This document shows, in pieces, positions 21,334 through 29,797 of a stretch of DNA of 64,000 bases. This DNA comes from Mesorhizobium terrae (GTDB taxonomy: Bacteria; Pseudomonadota; Alphaproteobacteria; Rhizobiales; Rhizobiaceae), in the NCBI RefSeq assembly GCF_008727715.1, contig NZ_CP044218.1, positions 868,001 through 932,000 on the forward strand, read 5' to 3'. Under the pieces are notes generated by a model. That model ran no database searches. It worked only from the letters and a program-made list of their open reading frames with translations, and was not told where the DNA came from. Numbering within the stretch: position 1 is the stretch's first letter; each line of letters opens with the position of its first letter. Position numbers and translations under genes: made by a program.

Positions 21334-21474
21334 TCAGTGCGAGGCGGAGACCACGCCATAGCCGTCAACGGCGATGTGGTTGTTGGCGGCGTCGGCCGCG
21401 TAGATGCCCAGGCCGCATACGACAATGGCGGACAGCATTACAAAGGACAGAAGCGCTGCTTTCACGGACGTCAT
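21334..21474 (-). CDS. Small 46-residue membrane or secreted peptide
   Basis: A short frame starts at ATG 21474 and stops at TGA 21334-21336. It opens with MTSVKAALLSFVMLSAIV, one positively charged residue then a hydrophobic helix of about 18 residues. A short polar tail (ADAANNHIAVDGYGVV) follows. This looks like a single-pass or exported peptide, possibly with signal cleavage near AADA. The ribosome site is weak (AGAG). No family is recognised. It sits alone, upstream of the AraC gene on the same strand. Size and hydrophobicity favour a real gene, but chance cannot be excluded. Confidence 0.45.
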   Translation of the reverse strand: MTSVKAALLSFVMLSAIVVCGLGIYAADAANNHIAVDGYGVVSASH

Positions 21475-21601
21475 CTCTGGTTGAGCCTTCTGTATTGTCC
21501 TGCGACCGACTGGTTACGAATGTGTTGAAACTCACAGTTCGTCTCAAATTCTCGTCGAATTCGGACGCCTTGCGCGTCTTCTTTGCGGGCCGTGTGACGC
21601 T

Positions 21602-21618
21602 TGTGCCACAGTGGCACA
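21602..21618. promoter_or_regulatory. Perfect 17-bp palindrome, candidate operator
   Basis: TGTGCCACaGTGGCACA has two perfect 8-bp arms about a single central base. It lies in a non-coding stretch of about 290 bp between the small peptide gene and the amidotransferase gene, 128 bp upstream of the peptide start. No T-run follows, so it is more like a protein-binding site than a terminator. The cognate protein is unknown. Confidence 0.35.
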
Positions 21619-21766
21619 GCGCGCCGGCAAGCCAGCTGCCGCCTTCTAGGAAATGAGCCGGACACAGACCAAGCACGAAAAGCGCCGTCCACAGCGGTTT
21701 TCAGCCGGCGTGCCAAATTTGCCACGCGAACGCAACGGAAGGTCGCTTCGACGGGCGGGACTGGAG

Positions 21767-22465
21767 CTAGATCGTGGCGACCCAGGCGCGTGCGATGGCA
21801 AGACCCGACTGGTCGGCCAGCGCGCCGTTGCGCGCGGTCTCGGCCTCCAACCGTTGCGGCCAGTCGGGCCAGCGCGCCGCAACCGTTTCGGCGAAGGCGG
21901 TCGACCAGTGGTTGACCACGGCGCGATCCGCCTCGAAATGGAACTGGAAGGCGTAGACGGCGCGGCCGAGGCGGAAGGCCTGGTTTTCGGCAACCATGCT
22001 GCCGGCCAGGCGCACGGCGCCCGGCGGCAGCGAGAACGTGTCGTCGTGCCACTGGAAGATCGGGAAAGCCACCGGCATGGCGCCGAGCACCGCATCCGAT
22101 TTCGCCGCTTCGGTGAGGGTGACACCGCACCAGCCGAATTCGGTGGCGCCGCCAACCTGGTTGGTGCCGCCGAAGGCGCGCGCCAGAAGCTGGCTGCCGA
22201 GGCAGATGCCGAGCACGGAACGATCCCTGGCTTCGAAATCGCGGATCAGGTCGAGCAACGCCGGGAAATAGGGATGGGTGTCGTCGGCCAGCGCATTCTG
22301 GCCGCCGCCGAACATGACCAGCGCGTCGTGCTGGCTGGCATCGCTGGGCAATTCCTCGCCAAGATAGGGCCGGCGGACATCGAGTTCGGCCTTGGCTTCG
22401 GCAAGGGCGGCGCCGACATTGCCGAGGCCGGTGTTCTGATAATTCTCGACGACAAGGACCCGCAT
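21767..22465 (-). CDS. Class I glutamine amidotransferase-like protein
   Basis: The protein of about 232 residues has a class I GATase domain. The nucleophile Cys is in GICLGSQLLARAFGG, and the His and Glu of the triad are in FQFHFEAD. The start begins MRVLVVENYQNTGLGNV (ATG 22465; ATG 22471 also possible). Stand-alone members include GMP-synthase-like proteins and enzymes that act on gamma-glutamyl compounds; the exact substrate is not visible. It is divergent from the unknown gene at 22558 with a short shared promoter region. Confidence 0.82.
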   Translation of the reverse strand: MRVLVVENYQNTGLGNVGAALAEAKAELDVRRPYLGEELPSDASQHDALVMFGGGQNALADDTHPYFPALLDLIRDFEARDRSVLGICLGSQLLARAFGGTNQVGGATEFGWCGVTLTEAAKSDAVLGAMPVAFPIFQWHDDTFSLPPGAVRLAGSMVAENQAFRLGRAVYAFQFHFEADRAVVNHWSTAFAETVAARWPDWPQRLEAETARNGALADQSGLAIARAWVATI

Positions 22466-22557
22466 GACCATCCTGACAGGAATGAACCCCGCGACGGGGT
22501 AACATGGCGGCATCGTGCCGGCCAAGCGCCGGCGGCTGACAGCGAGGGAAAAAGCCT

Positions 22558-23217
22558 ATGCCACTGCAGAACCGGGTCGATCCCTTCGGCGCCATCCATG
22601 CCGTGGCCGAGCGCGGACTGTTCACCGGCAACCGCGGCATCATCCACGATCCGGCGACGAAGACGCTCTTGAACAAGCGCTGGGCGCTGCCGGCCTGGAT
22701 CATTTGCCTCTGCGACTATCAGGGCCGCAAGCGCGAGCCGATGGGGCGCAACCGACCGGGTGGCAAACCGGGCTGGACCGAGCTGTTCTTCCTCGACGAG
22801 CCGACCGCGCTCGCCGCCGGGCACCGGCCCTGCTTCTTCTGCCAGCGGGCGCGGGCCAGCGAGTTCCTCGGCCGGTTCGGCCAGGCGTTCGGCATCGCCG
22901 AGCCGCGCGCGCCGCAGGTGGATGCGCGCCTGCATAACGAGCGTTTCGCCTCGTCGCGCAAGCCGCTGCCGTCGATCCGGGCCGAAGAAACCGCACAGCT
23001 GCCCGATGGCGCGATGGTCGCCATCGGCGGCGTGCCTTTTGCCGTACGCAGCGGCGAATTGCTACGCTGGAGCTTTGCCGGGTACGAAAAGCCGGTCGGC
23101 GTCGAGACGGCAACAAGAGGCGGAACGTCGCTCGCGCTGATCACGCCGCCAACGACGATCGCGGTGCTGAAAGCCGGCTTCGCGCCCGTCTGGCACGCGA
23201 GCGCGGGGCCGGCTTAG
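22558..23217 (+). CDS. Conserved hypothetical protein with a CFFCQR motif
   Basis: I do not recognise a named family for this 219-residue protein. It appears soluble, with no signal peptide or membrane segment. Notable features are FTGNRGIIHDP near residue 22, WIICLCDYQGRKRE near 47, and HRPCFFCQRARA near 90, where two cysteines two residues apart with nearby His and Arg could bind a metal. Codon use is normal for the region, the start ATG follows GAGGGAAAAAGCCT, and antisense frames are shadows. Confidence 0.7.
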   Translation: MPLQNRVDPFGAIHAVAERGLFTGNRGIIHDPATKTLLNKRWALPAWIICLCDYQGRKREPMGRNRPGGKPGWTELFFLDEPTALAAGHRPCFFCQRARASEFLGRFGQAFGIAEPRAPQVDARLHNERFASSRKPLPSIRAEETAQLPDGAMVAIGGVPFAVRSGELLRWSFAGYEKPVGVETATRGGTSLALITPPTTIAVLKAGFAPVWHASAGPA

Positions 23218-23310
23218 AGTGGATCAGCGCCTCGCCGAGACGACGACCCGCTCTGCTTGTTCGGCGCAATTCCAGACGGAAATCGGCCGCTCACCTTTTT
23301 CCGGGATTGT

Positions 23311-24756
23311 TCAACCCAGGTGGACGACCGAGGTCGCGGCGCCAGCCGGTGCCTTGCCAGGCAGGAACAGCGCAACGAGCACGCCGATCCCCGCCAGGAC
23401 GGCACAGGCCAGGAAACCGGCCTGGTAGCCCGTGGTCAGGGCGGCGACCGTATCCGATCCGCCACTCCAGGACACAGCGACGGTCGCCACGACCGCGACG
23501 CCCAATGCACCGCCGAGCTGGAAGGCCGCGCTGTTGATGCCCGATGCCAGGCCGGAATCGCCCTCGGCGACATCCGACAGGGCGGCAATGGAACCCGACA
23601 CGACCGCCGCGCCGATGCCGGGGCCGAAGATGACGAGCCCGGGCAATATGTCGATCCAGTAGTTGCCGCCTGCCCTGGCAAGCAACAGGCAGCCCGCTGC
23701 CATCAATGCCATGGCGATGACGGCGAGCGGGCGGGCGCCGATGCGGCTCGCGATCGGTCCCGAAGAGTAGGACATGACGATCGCGATAGCGGAATAGATC
23801 ATCGTGCTGACGCCGACTTGCAACGCCGAATAACCCAGCACTTTCTGCAGATAGAGCGACAGCACCAGGATCATGCCGAAGACGATCATGCCGGCGAGCA
23901 GCACGACCAGATTGCCGCCGACCAGGCGCACCGAACGGAAGATGCGCAACGGCACCAAAGGCGAGGCTGAACGTGCCTCGATGACCACAAACAGCAGAAG
24001 CAGCAAGGCCGAAGCGCCGAAGGCGGCAAGGGTGTTAACATGGGTCCAACCCAGTTGCGGCACCTCGACGATGGCATAGACAAACGCCATCAGCCCGGCC
24101 GTGACGGTGACCGCACCCGCGACGTCGAAGCCGCGGCCATGCGAGGTGTCGCGGCTCTCCTTGAGCAGAAACGGGCTGAACGCCAGCAGGGCGAGGCAGA
24201 CGGGAACATTGATGAAGAAAACCCACTGCCAGCCCAGCCAGTCGTTGAGCGGACCGCCGACGACAAGTGCCGCCGTGGCGCCGCTCGCGCCCATTGCCGA
24301 CCAGAAGCCGAGCGCCTTGTTGCGCTCATGCCCTTCCTCGAACGTGGTCATCAGGATCGACAGCGCAGTCGGCGTCATGATCGCCGCGGCGATGCCCTGG
24401 AGAATGCGCATCGCAACCAGGAACTCGGGCGCGCGGGCAAGGCCGCAAAGCAGCGAGGCGGCGAGGAACAGGGCTGTGCCGGCGATGAACATGCGCCGCC
24501 GGCCGAGCAGGTCCGCCATGCGGCCACCGAGCAGAAGCAGGCCACCCAGCGTCAGCATATAGGCGCTCATCACCCATTGAACGCCGGCAACGGTGAAGCC
24601 CAGTTGCCGTTCGATCGACGGCAGCGCCAGAATGACGATCTGCCCGTCCAGGCAGACCATGAAATAGGTTGCGCAGAGCAGCGCCAGCGCTTGCCAGCGC
24701 CTCGGGTCGGGCGCGGTGGCCGGCCGCCCGGCGGCGGGATGCTGTTGGTCGGACAT
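23311..24756 (-). CDS. MFS drug efflux transporter, DHA2 (EmrB/QacA) family
   Basis: The 481-residue inner-membrane protein has about 14 hydrophobic segments. Early landmarks are WVMSAYMLTLGGLLLLGGRMAD and LLGRRRMF, the MFS loop 2-3 signature, with PTALSILMTTF in the antiporter motif region. This pattern fits proton-driven multidrug efflux of the DHA2 family. The ATG at 24756 is preceded by GAGGAGA. It lies 146 bp downstream of an HxlR-type regulator gene on the same strand, a common pairing in which the regulator controls the pump. Confidence 0.9.
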   Translation of the reverse strand: MSDQQHPAAGRPATAPDPRRWQALALLCATYFMVCLDGQIVILALPSIERQLGFTVAGVQWVMSAYMLTLGGLLLLGGRMADLLGRRRMFIAGTALFLAASLLCGLARAPEFLVAMRILQGIAAAIMTPTALSILMTTFEEGHERNKALGFWSAMGASGATAALVVGGPLNDWLGWQWVFFINVPVCLALLAFSPFLLKESRDTSHGRGFDVAGAVTVTAGLMAFVYAIVEVPQLGWTHVNTLAAFGASALLLLLFVVIEARSASPLVPLRIFRSVRLVGGNLVVLLAGMIVFGMILVLSLYLQKVLGYSALQVGVSTMIYSAIAIVMSYSSGPIASRIGARPLAVIAMALMAAGCLLLARAGGNYWIDILPGLVIFGPGIGAAVVSGSIAALSDVAEGDSGLASGINSAAFQLGGALGVAVVATVAVSWSGGSDTVAALTTGYQAGFLACAVLAGIGVLVALFLPGKAPAGAATSVVHLG

Positions 24757-24902
24757 GACTGTCTCCTCGAATGGTGCGCGGCCGACTGGCCGATCGCGTC
24801 GAGGGGCGGAAATTATGCATGCCGCGCCGACATGCAATTACTGACAATGATGTTAGCGCTGACTGGAATGTAAGCGCCTACCTTGCGGTAAGCGGCTGCC
24901 AT

Positions 24903-25280
24903 TCATGCGCGCAGGCGGATCAGCGGACGCGGTTTTTCCGCGACGACGACCGGGTGCAGAACCATGCGGCGCTCCTGCGCCTTGCCCCAGGCCGACATCA
25001 CGCCGACCGCCTCGTTGAGGGTGCGGCCGACATCCGTCACCGAATATTCGACCTTCTGCACCGCACCGGGAAACACCTGGCGCCAGACCAGGCCATCGGC
25101 TTCCATCTCGCGAAGCTGCTGGGCCAGAACCTTTTCGCTGACGCCTGGCAACAGCCGCCGCAAAGCGCCGAACCGGCGCGGCGCAAGCGTGACCTCCCAC
25201 AGGATCTCCAGCTTCCATTTGCCGCCGATGGCATTCAGCGCGGTAGCGAAACCGCATTCGTCGGTATCGAGACGTTTCAT
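24903..25280 (-). CDS. HxlR-family transcriptional regulator
   Basis: The 125-residue winged-helix regulator has the typical start DECGFATALNAIGGKWKLEI, then RRFGALRRLLPGVSEKVLAQQL (recognition helix region) and the wing VFPGAVQKVEYSVTD. A single conserved Cys at residue 9 is in the position used for redox or electrophile sensing in several HxlR proteins. The ATG at 25280 follows GGAGGGAAAC. It is upstream of the MFS gene and probably regulates it and itself. Confidence 0.88.
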   Translation of the reverse strand: MKRLDTDECGFATALNAIGGKWKLEILWEVTLAPRRFGALRRLLPGVSEKVLAQQLREMEADGLVWRQVFPGAVQKVEYSVTDVGRTLNEAVGVMSAWGKAQERRMVLHPVVVAEKPRPLIRLRA

Positions 25281-25307
25281 GTTTCCCTCCGCTTCCGAGC
25301 CGGGGCG

Positions 25308-25325
25308 GCACTTACTTCAAAGTGC
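25308..25325. promoter_or_regulatory. Candidate HxlR operator
   Basis: GCACT-N8-AGTGC is an inverted repeat 28 bp upstream of the hxlR-like start codon and within the region divergent from the GFA gene. HxlR-type proteins often bind short dyads of this sort. The arms are only 5 bp, so the call is tentative. Confidence 0.3.
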
Positions 25326-25443
25326 GTAATTTACCCTCGGTCCGGGGTCGACCTATCACCACGATCAGCTTCAACGAGAGGTACGGGCACAGGCCCGTTG
25401 CGGCAAGGCGCAGAAAGCGACCGGCCCGAAACCTCCTGACGGG

Positions 25444-25890
25444 ATGGCGGCAGGAATGGACAGTGTGAAACCAGCGGAACAATCGGCAAAGACCAAAACC
25501 AGGACCGCGCAATGCGGCTGCGGCGGGCTCGGCATCACCGTTTCCGGGGAGCCGCGCAGCGTCTACGCCTGTGCCTGCCTGGAATGCCAGCGCGCAACCG
25601 GCACCGCCTTTTCCTACCGGGCCGTGTTCGTCGACGAAGCGGTGGTGCAAATTGAAGGGGAGCGGCGCAGCTGGCGGCGAACGGGCGGTCCGGGGCGCTG
25701 GGTGGAACAGACCTTCTGCCCGACCTGCGGGGCGCTGGTGTTCATGACCGGCGAGGGCCTGCCGGGCGCGGTCTCGGTTTCGGTCGGCTGCTTTGCCGAA
25801 CCGGATTTCGCGCCACCGGCGACCTTGTTCCGCGCCCGCCGCAAGCACCACTGGTTCGAACCAGGGCCGGCAACGCGCATCAGCGACTGA
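25444..25890 (+). CDS. GFA-family protein (first of two)
   Basis: The 148-residue protein has the GFA (glutathione-dependent formaldehyde-activating-like) zinc fold. Cysteine ligands are visible in AQCGCGGLGITV, ACACLECQRATG and FCPTCGALVF. Family members are usually annotated by fold only, and true formaldehyde-glutathione activity is rare, so I do not assign a reaction. It is tail to tail with a second GFA gene, with only three bases between stop codons. Confidence 0.85.
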   Translation: MAAGMDSVKPAEQSAKTKTRTAQCGCGGLGITVSGEPRSVYACACLECQRATGTAFSYRAVFVDEAVVQIEGERRSWRRTGGPGRWVEQTFCPTCGALVFMTGEGLPGAVSVSVGCFAEPDFAPPATLFRARRKHHWFEPGPATRISD

Positions 25891-25893
25891 GCG

Positions 25894-26289
25894 CTATTTC
25901 AACGTCGCCTGCTCGATCGAGGGCACGTCCGGCAGATCGTAATAATCGCCGGCGGATTCGGGATAGAGCTGGCTTTCCATCCTGAGGCCGGTCGGTCCGT
26001 CGATGGTGCCCGCCCACACCGACAGCCGGTCGCTGCCGAATTTGCGCCAGAACAGGTTGGAACCGCAGACCGAACAGAAGCCGCGCTCGGCGATGTCCGA
26101 CGAGCGGAACCAGGTCAGTGTGTCGCCGGTGATGACGGCTTCGTCGGCGGCGACCTGGGTTGCCGCCACATAGTGGCCGGAGGTCTTGCGGCATTGCACG
26201 CAATGACAGGCTACGACCGGACGCCGCTCGCCGCGCAATTCGTAGGCGGTGCCGCCGCACAGGCAGCCGCCGCGCAATATGCCGGTCAT
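25894..26289 (-). CDS. GFA-family protein (second of two)
   Basis: The 131-residue GFA-fold protein has zinc ligands in [24 protein letters not shown] and [13 protein letters not shown]-terminal [18 protein letters not shown] segment is typical of the family. The frame is open for 90 codons further upstream, but ATG 26289 begins the domain and follows GGAGGAGAG. It shares clear family features with the neighbouring gene at 25444 but is not a recent copy. Confidence 0.87.
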   Translation of the reverse strand: MTGILRGGCLCGGTAYELRGERRPVVACHCVQCRKTSGHYVAATQVAADEAVITGDTLTWFRSSDIAERGFCSVCGSNLFWRKFGSDRLSVWAGTIDGPTGLRMESQLYPESAGDYYDLPDVPSIEQATLK

Positions 26290-26480
26290 GCTCGTCTCTC
26301 CTCCGCTTGTGCATCGGCCCGAAAACCGGAATCGGTTTTCGGCAAGCACGATGCGCAAATTCAAAGTGCTCGAGCGTCCGAGACTATGGCCGCCGCGCCC
26401 GCCGGGCAGCGGCGAAAGCGACGTCGCGGCGTCGCTGGCGGTGGCTTGACCTTGGGGGCCGGCTGCCGCATTGCTCGGCC

Positions 26481-27212
26481 ATGCGCGCCAACTACAAAAT
26501 GCAACGGCTGTTCGTGCCCGACGACCTTTCCGCCGGTGCCGAATTCGAGCCCACCCCACAGCAGAGCCATTATCTCATGCATGTGCTGAGGCTTTCCGAA
26601 GGCGCGGAAATCCTGGTCTTCAACGGTCGCGACGGCGAATGGACGGCGGCGCTCACGGCGAAGTCGAAGAAGGCGGTGCGGCTGACCGGCAGGGAACTGC
26701 AGCGGCCGCAACCGCCACTGCCGGACCTCGTCTACTGCTTCGCGCCGCTGAAGGTCGGCCGGCTCGACTATCTGGTGCAGAAGGCGGTCGAAATGGGCGC
26801 CGGCATCCTGCAGCCGGTGATGACCCAGCACACGCAAGGCAAGATCACGGCCGAGCGCATGCAGGCCAATGCCGTCGAGGCGGCCGAGCAATGCGGCATC
26901 CTGGCGGTGCCTGAGGTGCGCGAGGCGCAGAAGCTGGAGCGGCTGCTTGGCGACTGGGACAAGGAACGGCGGCTGGTGTTCTGCGACGAGGACGCCTCGA
27001 CCAACAATCCCCTGCCCGCACTTCAGAAAATTTCGGAAAAAAAGCTGGCGCTGCTGGTCGGCCCCGAGGGCGGCTTCTCCGACGACGAGCGCCGGTTGCT
27101 GCGCGCGCTGCCCTTCGTCACCGCCATTCCGCTCGGACCCCGCATCCTGCGCGCCGACACGGCCGCCGTTGCGGCCCTTGCGGTGATGCAGGCGGCGATA
27201 GGGGATTGGTAG
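26481..27212 (+). CDS. rsmE: 16S rRNA (uracil-1498-N3)-methyltransferase RsmE
   Basis: RsmE methylates U1498 of 16S rRNA in the decoding region. The 243-residue protein has an N-terminal PUA-like part ([12 protein letters not shown], then [15 protein letters not shown]). The C-terminal SPOUT knot carries [14 protein letters not shown] and [16 protein letters not shown], the SAM-binding loops. The ATG at 26481 gives the normal length; longer frames upstream are not supported. In many rhizobia gshA lies near rsmE, and here gshA is 2.6 kb downstream on the same strand. Confidence 0.93.
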   Translation: MRANYKMQRLFVPDDLSAGAEFEPTPQQSHYLMHVLRLSEGAEILVFNGRDGEWTAALTAKSKKAVRLTGRELQRPQPPLPDLVYCFAPLKVGRLDYLVQKAVEMGAGILQPVMTQHTQGKITAERMQANAVEAAEQCGILAVPEVREAQKLERLLGDWDKERRLVFCDEDASTNNPLPALQKISEKKLALLVGPEGGFSDDERRLLRALPFVTAIPLGPRILRADTAAVAALAVMQAAIGDW

Positions 27213-27217
27213 CTTCT

Positions 27218-27407
27218 CCTTCTCCCCTTGCGGGAGAAGGTGGCCGAGCCGAAGGCGAGGTCGGATGAGGGGTGCTGGACGGAGTGCGCCGCTCCACATT
27301 CGGGAATGGTGTCACGGAAGCCGTTTGCTCAGCCTCATTTCTTGCAACACCCCTCATCCGTCTCGGCGCTAGAGCGCCGATCCACCTTCTCCCACAAGGG
27401 GAGAAGG
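27218..27407. repeat. Palindromic repeat, family B, copy 1
   Basis: The ends are inverted copies of CCTTCTCCCCTTGCGGGAG and its partner (27218-27240 and about 27385-27407), each with a short internal stem. Inside lie GGATGAGGGGTG at the left and CACCCCTCATCC at the right, a second inverted pair. The centre is variable. Copies with the same design occur at 33923-34219 and 57478-57670. It starts five bases after the rsmE stop. Confidence 0.8.
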
Positions 27408-27501
27408 GAAAAGGGGGCCTCAGGCTTCCGGCCTCGACTGAAGCGAAGTCGTTGACGGCCCCATGAGAGGCCGAAAGAGCCGATCGCCCGCGCGACCCGC
27501 C

Positions 27502-27879
27502 TCAGATCACCTGGCCGACATCGATGCGGTTTCCGTCCGGGTCCTCGAACACGAAAGCCCGCAAGCCGTAGTCCTTGTCCTGCAGGCTCTTGATGATCCT
27601 CACCCCGTGCTGCTTGCAAACGGCGTGGAGAGCGTCAACGTCGTCGACCAGCAGATGGGCGACATTGAAAACAGCAGCCTTGTGGGTTGGCTGCAGGGTC
27701 AGATGCAGTTCCCCCTGATCGCGCTCCAGGATTATGAAACCGACGGGATTGCCGTTCTCGAAGGTCTTCGTGAACCCGAGGACCCTGGTGTAAAAATCGA
27801 GCGCCCTGCCGATGTCCTTTACGGGCACCATGGGAGCAATGCGTCCGAAGCGGACGCCGTGATCGGCGATATCGTTCAT
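27502..27879 (-). CDS. VOC (glyoxalase/bleomycin-resistance-like) protein
   Basis: The 125-residue protein has the beta-alpha-beta-beta-beta VOC fold. The first module begins IAPMVPVKDIGRALDFYTRV with a later glutamate in GELHLTLQP. The second ends in FVFEDPDGNRIDVGQVI, the usual metal-ligand Glu/Asp region. Many such proteins bind antibiotics or act as small-molecule lyases or dioxygenases; the substrate cannot be inferred. It is a single gene, with about 190 bp to the hydrolase gene downstream on the opposite side. Confidence 0.85.
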   Translation of the reverse strand: MNDIADHGVRFGRIAPMVPVKDIGRALDFYTRVLGFTKTFENGNPVGFIILERDQGELHLTLQPTHKAAVFNVAHLLVDDVDALHAVCKQHGVRIIKSLQDKDYGLRAFVFEDPDGNRIDVGQVI

Positions 27880-28073
27880 CGTGGAACCTCTGCTTGCGAA
27901 GCCGCTTCCACACTCCGGACGGTGCCGGTCGATGCAGCGCGCTTCGTTGTCTGGATCAGCAGGACGGTGCCCACGAAACGCAATCTATCCTGCCGCGGCC
28001 TTCAGGAAAACAGGCATCGAAGACACTCCGTTCTTTTTCGCCCGCAACGGTGCAGGGCAGCGGCAAACAGGCC

Positions 28074-28991
28074 TCAATCTCCGACGACCTCCTTGTCCGG
28101 CCAGGGATTGATGCCGTCGCGCAGCCACAACAGCGTATCCAGCCAGAAGCCATTGGCGTGGCGGCTGTGGAACAGGCTGAAATGGCCGACCGCATCCTGG
28201 CCGAGATCGGCCGGGTCAAGCAGCACCTGTGTGCGCTGCGCGCCGCGATAACGCTCGAGCACGGCGCGGATCGCCGGCACGGTGGCGATCGCGTCGTCGG
28301 ACAGGGTGACCGCAAGGATCGGCGCCGTCACCGCATCGAAGCGCCTGAGGATCATTTCACGCTCCGCTTCCGGATAATTGTCTTCGAGGCGCGACCGGCG
28401 GAAACTCCATTCATAGGCGACGCCGGCCGGCAGATCCTCCAGCCAGCCGAGCCGACGGCCGGGGAAATAGCCGCACAGTACGGTGAGCGCCGGCATGGCG
28501 ACATGCCATTTCAGGAAAAGTCGCGTGCGGTGCGCCGGCGCGTAGTGACGCCAGCAACCGAACTGGCCGCCGACCGAGAGCAGGCGACGAATATTCGAGG
28601 CGCCGCGCGCCAGCCCCGGCAAGGCGCCGCCGACGCTGTGGCCGACAACGAAGACGGGTGCCGAGGCGTCCCGCGCCCGCACCCAGGCCAGCGCCGCCTC
28701 GAAATCCTTCTCACCCCAATCGCGCCAGCGATAGGCACAGCCGCCGAGGCTCGCCGGACGCGAGGCGCCGATGCCGCGATAATCGTAGGTGACGACATCG
28801 AAGCCGTGGGCGGCGAGAAAGCGGGCGTAATGATGATAGTAACGGGCGAGCACGCCGGTGGCCGGATTGACAATGACGGTGCCGGCCGGCGCCCCGCGCA
28901 CCCTTTGCCAAAAATGACCGCCTAGAACGACGCCGTCGGCGCAGGCGATCTCCAGCGGCCGGGCTTCCTGGACGGGCGCGATGATGGACAT
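28074..28991 (-). CDS. Alpha/beta hydrolase
   Basis: The 305-residue serine hydrolase has nucleophile Ser119 in the elbow GHSVGG. The catalytic acid probably lies in TLSDDAIATV and the His in AVGHFSLFH near the C-terminus. Two segments, ATGVLARYYHHYARFL and VVTYDYRGIGASRP, are typical of the alpha/beta hydrolase core. The ATG at 28991 was chosen over upstream starts, which would run into the divergent regulator's promoter. It is divergent from a TetR gene, probably its repressor. The substrate is unknown. Confidence 0.85.
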   Translation of the reverse strand: MSIIAPVQEARPLEIACADGVVLGGHFWQRVRGAPAGTVIVNPATGVLARYYHHYARFLAAHGFDVVTYDYRGIGASRPASLGGCAYRWRDWGEKDFEAALAWVRARDASAPVFVVGHSVGGALPGLARGASNIRRLLSVGGQFGCWRHYAPAHRTRLFLKWHVAMPALTVLCGYFPGRRLGWLEDLPAGVAYEWSFRRSRLEDNYPEAEREMILRRFDAVTAPILAVTLSDDAIATVPAIRAVLERYRGAQRTQVLLDPADLGQDAVGHFSLFHSRHANGFWLDTLLWLRDGINPWPDKEVVGD

Positions 28992-29051
28992 TGCCGATCC
29001 TTTCGGGACGCGAAATACGTGGATCCTGCATAGACCGGAGCGGCTTGTTGT

Positions 29052-29071
29052 TACACTCACTAGTCGGTATA
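29052..29071. promoter_or_regulatory. Candidate TetR operator in the divergent promoter
   Basis: The segment is an imperfect dyad centred on ACTAGT (29059-29064) with outer symmetric TA and AC/GT pairs. This matches the usual TetR-family operator shape TAnAC-N2-ACTAGT-N2-GTnTA. It lies between the divergent hydrolase and TetR genes, nine bases before the TetR start codon. Confidence 0.45.
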
Positions 29072-29079
29072 CATCGACC

Positions 29080-29679
29080 ATGAAACCGACCGCCAACACC
29101 ACCCGCGAGCGCATCGTCGCCGCCGCATCCAAACTGTTCTACGGCCAGGGCATTCGCGCCGTCTCGGTCGATGCCGTGGCCGAGAAGGCCGGACTGACCA
29201 AGCGCACGCTCTATTACCATTTCGCCAGCAAGGACGACCTCATCGCCGCCTATCTGGAGCGGCGCGACCAGCCCAATCTCGGGCTGTTCAGGCACTGGTT
29301 CACCGAGAGCGAGGGCCAACTCGCCGACAAGGTCGCCGCGATCTTCCAGCATCTGGCGGCGGCGGCGCGGCGCCCGGCCTGGAAGGGCTGCGGCTTCCTG
29401 CGCACCGCCGCCGAACTCGCCGACATGCCGGGCCACCCGGCGATCCGCATCGGCATTGCCCACAAGAAGAACTTCGAAGCCTGGCTGAAGACGGTTTTCG
29501 AGGCCGAGGGCATCGAAGCCGCGGAACAGACGGCGCGGCAGGTGCTGCTGCTACTCGACGGTTCCTTCGCCACCGTGCTTTTGAACCGCGACCCCTCCTA
29601 TATGGAGACCGCCGGCATGGCCGCCGCCTCGCTGGTGCGGGCTGCGCAAGGGCCGGTCCTGGCGCCTGCCGGGCCATGA
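29080..29679 (+). CDS. TetR/AcrR-family transcriptional regulator
   Basis: The 199-residue repressor has an N-terminal HTH at about residues 10-55 (RERIVAAASKLFYGQGIRAV, then KAGLTKRTLYYHFASKDDLI). A helical ligand domain follows, carrying the TetR C-terminal motif GCGFLRTAAE. The ATG at 29080 lies just after a candidate operator dyad. It is divergent from the alpha/beta hydrolase gene and likely represses it and itself. Confidence 0.88.
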   Translation: MKPTANTTRERIVAAASKLFYGQGIRAVSVDAVAEKAGLTKRTLYYHFASKDDLIAAYLERRDQPNLGLFRHWFTESEGQLADKVAAIFQHLAAAARRPAWKGCGFLRTAAELADMPGHPAIRIGIAHKKNFEAWLKTVFEAEGIEAAEQTARQVLLLLDGSFATVLLNRDPSYMETAGMAAASLVRAAQGPVLAPAGP

Positions 29680-29797
29680 ATCGCGGCCGATCAAATCCTG
29701 TTGACGATTGGCTCAGGATTTTTTGCTTGCTCCCCTACTGACATTTCGTTCATTCAAGCCGCGCGGCGATCCTGCGATCAAAGCCAGAAAGGGCGAC

